Source: Bradyrhizobium sp. (GTDB lineage Bacteria; Pseudomonadota; Alphaproteobacteria; Rhizobiales; Xanthobacteraceae). From it: DNA of 64,000 nucleotides. This document shows positions 33,771-40,566 of this stretch, piece by piece. Position numbers and translations under genes: made by a program. The notes beneath the pieces are model-generated. The model did no database searches and had not been told where the DNA came from. It saw only the letters and a program-made list of their open reading frames with translations. The stretch spans positions 1 through 64,000 of the forward strand of contig NZ_JAUSLT010000106.1 of the NCBI RefSeq assembly GCF_030646015.1, given 5' to 3'. Each line of letters opens with the position of its first letter. Position 1 is the first letter of the stretch.

Positions 33771-34493
33771 CTACCTTCGGGTCTCGCGGCAGCCGGCGGC
33801 CTCGGCCTCGTCGACCGAGCAGAACCAGCGCGTGCCCTTGCTGATCTTCATCTGGATCTTGGCGTACCAGCGGCTGGCCGGGGTGTGATAGATGCATACG
33901 CCGGAACGGTTGACGTTGCCCTTGATGGTGCAGTCGGGCGAGGGCGCCACCGGTCCGGAGGCCGAGGCCAGCAGGATGGCGCGGGCGTTCTCCGGCGGTT
34001 TGACGGCGCCGAGGATGGCGGTCTTCTTGTTGCGGACGCGCCAGTCCCACGGCGCGATGAAGGCGCCCTGCCACATCCCGGCCTTGGCCTCGCGCGCGGC
34101 CTTCTCGTCGGGGTCGTAGTCCTTGGAAACCCGCACCAGGGCCAGCGCCCAGCCGTTGCGGACCAGCCATTTCTGGATGTCCTCGCCGTCGACATCGCAG
34201 CGCGCCACGATGCGGCCGCGGCGATCGGTGACCTGGCGCCGGTTGCAGGACCATGTCCTGGTGCCGGCATATTTGATCAACTCGTCGCGGGCCGTTGCGC
34301 CGCAAGCCCAGCGCTCGCCCTTGGTGTTGAGGCAGAGCTGGTCCCCTTGCGGCGCGTCGATGCCGCCGAGGCGGATGCGGGCGTTGCCGATCTGGACGTG
34401 GTCGGCCTCGCGGATTTTGGGAACGCCGGTGATGTCGGCGGCGAAGGCTGTGGCAGGCAGCAGCAATGCGAACAGCGCAATCAGGAATTTCAT
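33771..34493 (-). CDS. Secreted thermonuclease-family (SNase-like) protein
   Basis: A 240-aa protein with a signal peptide (MKFLIALFALLLPATAFAA). The SNase fold is indicated by ARIRLGGIDAPQGDQLC and TDRRGRIVARCDVDGEDI, where family members cleave nucleic acids with two Arg and a Glu. The Glu usually found after GID(A/T)P is replaced by Gln here (APQ), so activity is uncertain. The C-terminal 90 residues carry extra cysteines. The ATG at 34493 is chosen because it starts the signal peptide; the RBS is poor. Confidence 0.78.
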   Translation of the reverse strand: MKFLIALFALLLPATAFAADITGVPKIREADHVQIGNARIRLGGIDAPQGDQLCLNTKGERWACGATARDELIKYAGTRTWSCNRRQVTDRRGRIVARCDVDGEDIQKWLVRNGWALALVRVSKDYDPDEKAAREAKAGMWQGAFIAPWDWRVRNKKTAILGAVKPPENARAILLASASGPVAPSPDCTIKGNVNRSGVCIYHTPASRWYAKIQMKISKGTRWFCSVDEAEAAGCRETRR

Positions 34494-34606
34494 GAAGCAG
34501 CGGCCGTCTACCATGAGGAATCGGCTAATCAGGCGCCACGATTGTGGTGCGGATTGGGCTGCCATGCCAGCGCGGACGCTTTCAACTTAACGCGATGTGT
34601 CGCTTC

Positions 34607-34706
34607 GTAGGGTGGGCAAAGGCGCTCTTCGCGCCGTGCCCACCATCATTTGCGCGGAGGAAGGATGGTGGGCACGGCGCGAAGCGCGCGCCTTTGCCCA
34701 CCCTAC
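34607..34706. repeat. Palindromic repeat, family E (GTAGGGTGGGCAAAGGCGC..)
   Basis: A near-perfect inverted repeat, GTAGGGTGGGCAAAGGCGC and its inverse GCGCCTTTGCCCACCCTAC, with inner GCACGGCGCGAAGCGC partners. Its right edge supplies the stop codon of the neighbouring 576-aa protein gene. Confidence 0.85.
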
Positions 34707-36433
34707 CTTGCGGCCATCATCGCCCGCCGCGCCAGCGCCAGGCCCATCAGCACGAAGGCCGAGGTGACTTCGGGGCCGCCGACCAGGATTCGGGTCGGGG
34801 TCTTCATCTTGTTCCACTCATAGGCCTTGAACGGCCCATGCCGGCCGCCTTCGCCAAGGCTCGCGACGATGCAATGCAGCGCCGGCGCGAAACTCGCAGG
34901 GGAGGCGCCGAGATGGCCGAGCGCGATCAGCGCCAGCGCGGCATCGAACGCATTCATCTCGTGCGCGATCAGCTCGGTCTGTACATAGGCCAGCACCTTC
35001 GCGCGGATGATCTCGAACGTGCCGTCGGGATCGACGGCGGCCTGCGCGGCCGGCGGCAGCGCGATGAAGGCGGCGTAGCAGCGGCCGAAATAGGCGCAGT
35101 AGAGCTCCGGCAGGTAATAGATATGCGAGCGCGGATTGGTGAAGGCGCCGCTCAGCACCAGCCGCTTCTGGAAGCCGATGATGCGGTGCACGGTCTCGAG
35201 CCGCGCCGGCGTCTCCCAAATCTTCCAGCGCGCAAAATTGCGGAAACTGACTTCGAGAATGTCGAGATTGAGCGTCGGATCGAGGTCATTGCCGAACGGG
35301 CGCTCGCCCCTGAGATTGTCGATCCAGGTGACGACGCCGCCCTCGTAATCGATGTTGTCGTTGAGCGGCACCGTGACCTTGGGCTCGTTGGCGCCTTCGC
35401 TCACCTGGTAGCCGGCATAGAAATCCAGCAGCGGCTGGTCGAGGATCGGATCGGTGGAGCCGGCCTGGGTTGCCGCCGAAAACGAGCAGGCGGTGGTGTC
35501 GCAGTCCGGCACGTAGATGCCGAAACCGAGGTCCTGCTTGATCTGCGCGAAGAACTTTGAAAAGCGCGGATGCGGCAGCGGCGCCAGTGCGGTGATGACG
35601 CGGACGGTCGAGCCGTCATGCGACTTCACATCCTCGGCGCTGGTGGTCAGGCAGAAGTCGACCATGTCGGCGATGGCGCGGCGGGAAGCGGTGGCTTCGT
35701 CCGGCGAGGCGAGGCCGGTCTCGGCAAAGCTCAGCAGCGCCTCGGTGAAGAAGGCGTCGTAATAGGCCGAGCGGTGGCGGATCTGCATCGGCTCCCACAT
35801 CGGCTCGGCGATGCCCTGCCACGGCGGGTTGATCAGTGCGCGGGCCGGCGAGCGCGCGATGAACACCCGCGCCAGGTTGAACAGCAGCGTCGAGTTCTTG
35901 TAGCCGCGCGAATTCAGCCCGGTCAGCGCCATCAGCATTTCGCGGCCGCGCAGATCGGCGTCGCCGATCAGATTGAAGGCGGCATAGGTCGGGATGAAGC
36001 CATTGCGGCCAAAGGATTTCAGCAGATGCGTAGCGCAGCCGCGGATCACGCTTTCGATCTGCGCCAGCTCCGGCGCACGCGCCGGCGCCGATGCGGCGAG
36101 GGGCCGGGGATGCGACAGCTCGATCGTATCCAGCAGGTCCGCGACCGGCGCGCCGATCGCGGCCCAGTCCGGCTCGGCATGGTCGCGCGCCTGGCCCAGC
36201 GCGTCGCGCAGGCGGCGCAGTTTGGCCTCGTCGCGCAATTCGACAAGCCCGGTCCGCCGCAGCAGCGGCCGCAGCGCCGGATTGCCCAGCGCGGTGCGAT
36301 AGAACTTGCCGAGATGCGGGTCGCCGCCGGAATATTTCAGCAGCAGGGGATCGCAGACGTCGTACAGCGACGGGCCGTGCTTGGCTGCCGTCAGTGCGCG
36401 GTAGGCGGCCCCGGCGATGCGGTGAAATGTCAT
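34703..36433 (-). CDS. Uncharacterised 576-aa protein
   Basis: A long, mostly helical, soluble protein with no signal peptide or clear membrane segment. Motif-like stretches are SFGRNGFIPTYAAFNLIGDA, NPRSHIYYLPELYCAYFGR and YEWNKMKTPTRILVGGPEVT. ATTAC.. (TTACSFSAATQAG) with aspartates around VPDCDTTA could be a binding site. The ATG at 36433 is preferred over the track start 36463. I do not recognise the family. Gene is monocistronic, divergent from the pseudo-caspase gene across a gap with a CRP-like site. Coding quality is high (long frame, ordered composition), so it is a real gene. Confidence 0.75.
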   Translation of the reverse strand: MTFHRIAGAAYRALTAAKHGPSLYDVCDPLLLKYSGGDPHLGKFYRTALGNPALRPLLRRTGLVELRDEAKLRRLRDALGQARDHAEPDWAAIGAPVADLLDTIELSHPRPLAASAPARAPELAQIESVIRGCATHLLKSFGRNGFIPTYAAFNLIGDADLRGREMLMALTGLNSRGYKNSTLLFNLARVFIARSPARALINPPWQGIAEPMWEPMQIRHRSAYYDAFFTEALLSFAETGLASPDEATASRRAIADMVDFCLTTSAEDVKSHDGSTVRVITALAPLPHPRFSKFFAQIKQDLGFGIYVPDCDTTACSFSAATQAGSTDPILDQPLLDFYAGYQVSEGANEPKVTVPLNDNIDYEGGVVTWIDNLRGERPFGNDLDPTLNLDILEVSFRNFARWKIWETPARLETVHRIIGFQKRLVLSGAFTNPRSHIYYLPELYCAYFGRCYAAFIALPPAAQAAVDPDGTFEIIRAKVLAYVQTELIAHEMNAFDAALALIALGHLGASPASFAPALHCIVASLGEGGRHGPFKAYEWNKMKTPTRILVGGPEVTSAFVLMGLALARRAMMAAR

Positions 36434-36555
36434 GCAGTTTCTTGCCCAGCCGCGCCGTCGCACGTCCCGCCAGGCCGCGTCGAAACCGCGAAACCGGCAA
36501 AATCTCCAACCCTATAAGCCCTTGAAAAACTACACGAAAACGAAGGGATTACAAA

Positions 36556-36571
36556 TGTGACCGAGGTCACG
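36556..36571. promoter_or_regulatory. CRP-like palindrome TGTGA-CCGAGG-TCACG
   Basis: TGTGACCGAGGTCACG matches the CRP consensus TGTGA-N6-TCACA except for the last base, and its GTGACC-GA-GGTCAC core is perfectly symmetric. It lies between the divergent 576-aa protein gene and the pseudo-caspase gene. A Crp/Fnr gene and a nucleotide cyclase gene lie within 11 kb. Confidence 0.5.
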
Positions 36572-36588
36572 GCAAAATCGCCCGTTTT

Positions 36589-36604
36589 GGCGCCAGCTGG
36601 CGCC
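36589..36604. repeat. Perfect palindrome GGCGCCAGCTGGCGCC
   Basis: A 16-nt perfect palindrome with no spacer, 17 nt after the CRP-like site and flanked by TTTT and AAAA. It could be an operator or a hairpin. The rest of the gap to the pseudo-caspase gene shows nothing I can identify. Confidence 0.45.
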
Positions 36605-36850
36605 CGCAAAAGCGGCGCGACGCCGGCCGTAACCCTATGTAGGATCGAAGGAATTCATCTTGCGCGCGGCCCGCAGGGCTGCCTTCCCCAAACGAGGTTG
36701 CCGATGCGGGTCCTGCAGGTTAAGACTTCTTTTGTTGCAATGCCGCAAATAGAGCGCAATTGGGCGACACACCGCCCGGCAACTCCTCAAACCTAATCGG
36801 TTTTGGCGCGACTAACTGGCGCGCTTATGCCGATGACCGGGAATGAACCG

Positions 36851-37720
36851 ATGAACCTTTGGCAGATCAGCATCTCCCGCCGCAGCCTCACGATTGCCTC
36901 CGTGCTGGTGGCCACGGTGTCGCTGGGCATCGGTGCCCATGCCGCGCTCAACAAGCGCGCGCTCGATGCCGCCAAGGCGATCGCCTCCGAGCAGGGCGAA
37001 GCCGCCGCCGCCAGGGGTTCGAAAATCGCGCTGGTGATCGGCAACGGCCATTATCCCGACGCCCATGCGCCGCTGGCGCAGCCGATCAACGACGCCCGCG
37101 CGCTCACCGCCACGCTGCGCAGCAGCGGTTTCGACGTCGACGTCGTCGAGGACGCCAGCAAGGACGACATGCGCCGCGCCGTCGCGCGGCTGCAGGCCAA
37201 GGTCGGGCCGGATAGCGTGGTCATGCTGTTCTTCGGCGGCTACGGCGTGCAGGCCCGTCGCGAGAGCTACATGATCCCGGTCGACGCCCAGATCTGGAAG
37301 GAAGCCGACGTGCGCCGCGACGGCATCAGCGTCGAATCCGTGCTCGACGCGATCAGCGAAAAGGGCGCCCGCGCCAAACTGGTCGTGGTCGACGCCAGCA
37401 GGCGCAATCCCTGGGAGCGCCGCTTCCGCGCCTTCTCCCACGGCCTCGCCCCGATCACCGCCCCCGACAACGCGCTGATCCTGACCTCGGCCACGCCGGG
37501 CAAGGTCGCCGACGATTCCAAGAGCGCCAACAGCGTGCTGATGACCGAGCTGCTCAGGGAGCTCAACCCGCAGCTCGCCGGCATCGAATCCGCCTTCAAC
37601 AAGACCCGCATCGCCATCTCCCGCGCCACCGACGGCGAACAGGTGCCGTCGGTCTCCTCCTCGCTCCCGGAAGACGTCAGCTTCACCGGCACCGTCGCGA
37701 GCGACAAGGCGGGAAGCTAA
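36851..37720 (+). CDS. Caspase-fold protein lacking the catalytic His and Cys (pseudo-caspase)
   Basis: A 289-aa protein with an N-terminal signal anchor (RSLTIASVLVATVSLGIGAH) and a peptidase C14 fold: KIALVIGNGHYPD, then LFFGGYGVQ, YMIPVDAQIW and VVVDASRRNPWERRF. In active family members the third motif reads GHG and the last DAC; here they are GYG (Tyr131) and DAS (Ser183), so both dyad residues are lost. The protein is therefore probably a non-peptidase scaffold or regulator in the periplasm or membrane. It is a paralogue of the TPR-fused protein at 55343-56869. ATG 36851 is chosen; 36833 and a TTG at 36803 are alternatives. Confidence 0.85.
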   Translation: MNLWQISISRRSLTIASVLVATVSLGIGAHAALNKRALDAAKAIASEQGEAAAARGSKIALVIGNGHYPDAHAPLAQPINDARALTATLRSSGFDVDVVEDASKDDMRRAVARLQAKVGPDSVVMLFFGGYGVQARRESYMIPVDAQIWKEADVRRDGISVESVLDAISEKGARAKLVVVDASRRNPWERRFRAFSHGLAPITAPDNALILTSATPGKVADDSKSANSVLMTELLRELNPQLAGIESAFNKTRIAISRATDGEQVPSVSSSLPEDVSFTGTVASDKAGS

Positions 37721-37773
37721 GCTCCCTCGTCGTCCCTGCGAACGCAGGGACCGCAACCGGCAATCTCCATCAA

Positions 37774-37909
37774 CGTCGTCCCTGCGAACGCAGGGACCCA
37801 TACGCCGCGGCCCATCGATATTGCAGATGGTGTTAACCGGCTTGTTGAACCACTGCGCTACTGCCTCAGATGACCGGGATTATGGGTCCCTGCGTGCGCA
37901 GGGACGACG
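37774..37909. repeat. Palindromic repeat, family B, left copy
   Basis: CGTCGTCCCTGCGAACGCAG at the left end and its inverse CTGCGTGCGCAGGGACGACG at the right. An extra half unit lies just before it (37728-37752). It abuts the 3' end of the GIY-YIG gene. Confidence 0.85.
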
Positions 37910-37914
37910 AGAGA

Positions 37915-38196
37915 TTAAACCAGCAAATCACTCAGATCGCGCCATTCCAGATTCTCGCGCTCGATCAGCTCGATCTTCCAGTCCCGCTTCCAGCGTTTCA
38001 GCTGTTTCTCCCGCGCGATCGCTTCGTCCGCGCGCTCGTAAACCTCGACATAAACCAGCCGGTAAACGCCGTATGTCTTGACGAACGAGGAGCCCTCGCC
38101 CTCGCGATGCTCCGCCAGCCGCTTCTGCAGGGAATTGGTCACCCCGATATACAGGGTCCCGTGACGCCGGCTCGCGAGGATGTAGACGTAATACAT
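37915..38196 (-). CDS. GIY-YIG nuclease domain protein
   Basis: A 93-aa single-domain nuclease of the UPF0213/YhbQ type. YYVYILASRRHGTLYIGVTN holds the GIY-YIG strands, the catalytic Arg is in LQKRLAEH, and the metal-binding Glu is in AIAREKQLKRW. All expected catalytic residues are present. The ATG at 38196 begins the domain; the track ORF to 38301 runs into the flanking repeat. The gene lies between two copies of the family B repeat in the same orientation, an arrangement like a small mobile cassette. Confidence 0.9.
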   Translation of the reverse strand: MYYVYILASRRHGTLYIGVTNSLQKRLAEHREGEGSSFVKTYGVYRLVYVEVYERADEAIAREKQLKRWKRDWKIELIERENLEWRDLSDLLV

Positions 38197-38251
38197 GCGC
38201 GAAATTGAGGGGGCTGTTGAAGCAGGCGTTGAGCCTACAACAAAATACCTT

Positions 38252-38371
38252 CGTCGTCCCTGCGAACGCAGGGACCCATACGCCGCGGCCCCTCGGTTCA
38301 AGCAAAGTGGTCGACGACCTTCTTAAATAACCAACACCTGTGATTATGGGTCACTGCGTGCGCAGGGACGA
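38252..38371. repeat. Palindromic repeat, family B, right copy
   Basis: CGTCGTCCCTGCGAACGCAG..TGCGTGCGCAGGGACGAAG, in the same orientation as the left copy. Both copies continue with CCCATACGCCGCGGCC after the left arm, so they are close relatives. Confidence 0.85.
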
Positions 38372-38393
38372 AGAGGGATGGGAGCGCGCCGCC

Positions 38394-39284
38394 CTACTTC
38401 TTCACATCCACGCTCGCCGTCACCGGCCGCACCGGATCGCCTTCGCGCAGCAGCGCGCCGGCGCGGGCCACCACGATGTCGCCTTCCTCGATGCCGCGGC
38501 GGATTTCCACCTGGCCCGACGACATCAGCCCGACCTCGACCTGCTTGGTCTCGACCCGCGCCCGCCGCACCACCTGCACCACGGTGCCGGCCGATGAGTA
38601 GAGGATCGCGGTCAGCGGCACCGAGATGCCGCAGCTCTGTCCGGTCTTGATCAGCGCCCGGCCGGACGAATTCACCAGCAGGCGCCGCGGCACCACCACC
38701 GAGACGAACACCTGGCCGAGCTGGCTGTTGGGCTCGATGGTCGAGGCCACCCGGCGCACCTTGCCCTCGACCTCGCCGGCGCCGATGATCTTGATCCGCG
38801 CGGTCTGGTTGACCGCGAGCTTGGAAATATCCCGCACCGGCACCATGCCGACCAGGTCGAATTCGCTGCGCGCGATGATCGAAAACAGCGCCTCGCCCTT
38901 GGCCCCCGCCACCGAGCCGACCACCGCCGTCGAGGCCGAGACCAGCCCCGCGGTCGGCGACGCCACCAGCGTCAGCCCGCCCTCGGGCAGCGACAGCCGG
39001 GCCAGCAGCTGGCCGGCAGTGACGGTATCGCCGGGCTCCGCCAGCACCTCCGCCACCTTCAGCCCCGGCCGCTCCGAGCGCACCGAGGTCTCCTCCCGCG
39101 GGATCAGGATGCCGGACACCTCGACGATATTGTTGAAGCAGGCTTTTGCCGCCTTGATCACGGTGACCGCGGCGCCCTTCGGCCCGCCCTCGGGCGGCTC
39201 GTCCGCGGCGAGCGCGGGGGAGGCGAGGACGAGGAGGGCGGCGAGGAGGGTCCGCGAGAGGCTGAGGGTGGGGAAATGATTCAT
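38394..39284 (-). CDS. HlyD/RND-type periplasmic adaptor, without adjacent pump
   Basis: A 296-aa exported protein (signal peptide SRTLLAALLVLASPALAA). It has the adaptor order: barrel-sandwich (VSGILIPREETSVRSERPGL, then AEPGDTVTAGQLLARL), beta-barrel and C-terminal membrane-proximal part. It is a distant paralogue of the adaptor at 53422-54333; both have a Cys in the first strand (KACFNN / NACFSD) and in SCGI. No RND or ABC pump gene is next to it, so it may work with a distant pump such as the one at 50279-53422. ATG 39284 is chosen; TTG 39290 has a better-spaced RBS. Confidence 0.8.
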   Translation of the reverse strand: MNHFPTLSLSRTLLAALLVLASPALAADEPPEGGPKGAAVTVIKAAKACFNNIVEVSGILIPREETSVRSERPGLKVAEVLAEPGDTVTAGQLLARLSLPEGGLTLVASPTAGLVSASTAVVGSVAGAKGEALFSIIARSEFDLVGMVPVRDISKLAVNQTARIKIIGAGEVEGKVRRVASTIEPNSQLGQVFVSVVVPRRLLVNSSGRALIKTGQSCGISVPLTAILYSSAGTVVQVVRRARVETKQVEVGLMSSGQVEIRRGIEEGDIVVARAGALLREGDPVRPVTASVDVKK

Positions 39285-39416
39285 CGGCAATACGATCCCG
39301 TTTCGGGGGCTATCGATATCAGAAGGCGGGCTGACGGGCCAAGCGAAGGTTGAATGATCCTCTAAAACACGTATATTATGTATTCTTGAGGCTGCAACTA
39401 AAGCTAGCGTTCAGCC

Positions 39417-39480
39417 ACCTCGCCCCGCTTGCGGGGAGAGGTCGAAATTCGCGTTAGCGAATTTCGGGTGAGGGGACTCA
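39417..39480. repeat. Family A repeat, half copy
   Basis: ACCTCGCCCCGCTTGCGGGG followed by a hairpin of AAATTCGCGTTAGCGAATTT and GGTGAGGGGACTC. It corresponds to the left half of the family A elements. It lies just before the antitoxin gene. Confidence 0.75.
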
Positions 39481-39513
39481 CAACGAGCCCCGCTATCTCG
39501 ATTCGAGGCCGTC

Positions 39514-39861
39514 ATGCGCGAGTTCTCATCCCTCGATCTGCAACAGCAATCCGGTGAGATCCAGCGCTCGGCCGCCGGGTCTCCCGTGCTCATCCTCAAT
39601 CACGGCAAGCCGCGCTCGGTGATGATGTCCGTCGAGGAGTTTCGCCGCTTGAAACTCGCCGCCGCCGAAGCCTTGCCGAGCGAGGTGGCAAAACCGCGCG
39701 CGATCGTGCGGCGCGGCGCGTTGAAGGATCCGTTGGGATACGACACCGCAGACCTCCGGCAAGTCGCGCTCGCCATGGCGGAGGCCGCCGAAAGCGGCCG
39801 CAACCGCGATGCCGTGCGCGCCGAGATCGCGGCGGTCGAGCGCCGCTTGGGAATCTCGTGA
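39514..39861 (+). CDS. Phd/YefM-type antitoxin
   Basis: A 115-aa protein. The N-terminal half matches the Phd/YefM fold (FSSLDLQQQSGEIQRSAAGS, then VLILNHGKPRSVMMSVEEF), a DNA-binding antitoxin domain. The C-terminal half is helical and likely neutralises the toxin. Its stop overlaps the GTG of the next gene by 4 nt, the usual arrangement of a toxin-antitoxin operon that is autoregulated. Confidence 0.88.
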   Translation: MREFSSLDLQQQSGEIQRSAAGSPVLILNHGKPRSVMMSVEEFRRLKLAAAEALPSEVAKPRAIVRRGALKDPLGYDTADLRQVALAMAEAAESGRNRDAVRAEIAAVERRLGIS

Positions 39862-40484
39862 CCGGGCCCGACGATGACATAGCGCGGCGCTCGCGACTCC
39901 TGATTCCCGATACCACGCCGTTGTCGCTGCTCGCGCTGATCGGCAGCGATGCGCTCGACTGGCTGTTCGTGCCGGGGGCCGACGTCTGGATTTCGGACAT
40001 GGTGAAAGAGGAAGCCGTTCGCGACCCGGACCCCGGCGACGATCAACGCATGCAGCAACGCGCGGTGCTGAAACAATGGTTCGCCCGCAACGCCAACCGT
40101 ATTCACATCAAGGCCACGCGCGAAGGCGAGGAGTACGCCAAGGCCATGCAGAACTGGCAACTGGCTGGCTCGAAAGCCGAACTGAAGCCTTCGTGGAAGG
40201 ACCGTGGCGAGCGCAGCGTGCTGCAGGTGCTCGAAGTGGTCGAAAGCGTGCTGGCCGACGGCGAAGCCGTCGTCGTACTGGTCGACGACAACAAGGCCCG
40301 CATCGCGATCCAGCTCGAAAACGAATTCGATATCGACCTGATGGGCACGGAGAGTTTTGTGACGTGGATGCGAGAACGCTTCAAGATGCCGAATGCGGAG
40401 AATGCCTGGGCGGCGATCCGGATTGCGGCGCGGAATAACGTGCCGGATACGAGGGATGATGATCCGGTTTATGTAAGGAAGTGA
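39858..40484 (+). CDS. PIN-like toxin of a type II toxin-antitoxin pair
   Basis: A 208-aa protein. The first acidic residue of a PIN-like nuclease is in LLIPDTTPLSLLALIG, further acidic residues are in SDMVKEEAVRD and VLVDDNKARIAI, in the order expected for a PIN-like metal site. It is about 70 residues longer than classic VapC. Start is GTG at 39858 overlapping the antitoxin stop. PIN toxins cut RNA. The family assignment rests on pattern and on the partner gene, so activity is likely but not certain. Confidence 0.78.
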   Translation: MTGPDDDIARRSRLLIPDTTPLSLLALIGSDALDWLFVPGADVWISDMVKEEAVRDPDPGDDQRMQQRAVLKQWFARNANRIHIKATREGEEYAKAMQNWQLAGSKAELKPSWKDRGERSVLQVLEVVESVLADGEAVVVLVDDNKARIAIQLENEFDIDLMGTESFVTWMRERFKMPNAENAWAAIRIAARNNVPDTRDDDPVYVRK

Positions 40485-40566
40485 GTTGCCCGCATCCCCT
40501 TGCCTCGTGTCCCCTGCGCTGGTTACCTGACCGGGCAACATCCCATCTCAAAAAGAGGATCCCGCC

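Noticed and set aside
37728-38371. Repeated 28-nt units suggesting a CRISPR array
   Set aside because: The units are inverted pairs in a few intergenic places with irregular spacing and no cas genes, so they are palindromic repeats rather than CRISPR.
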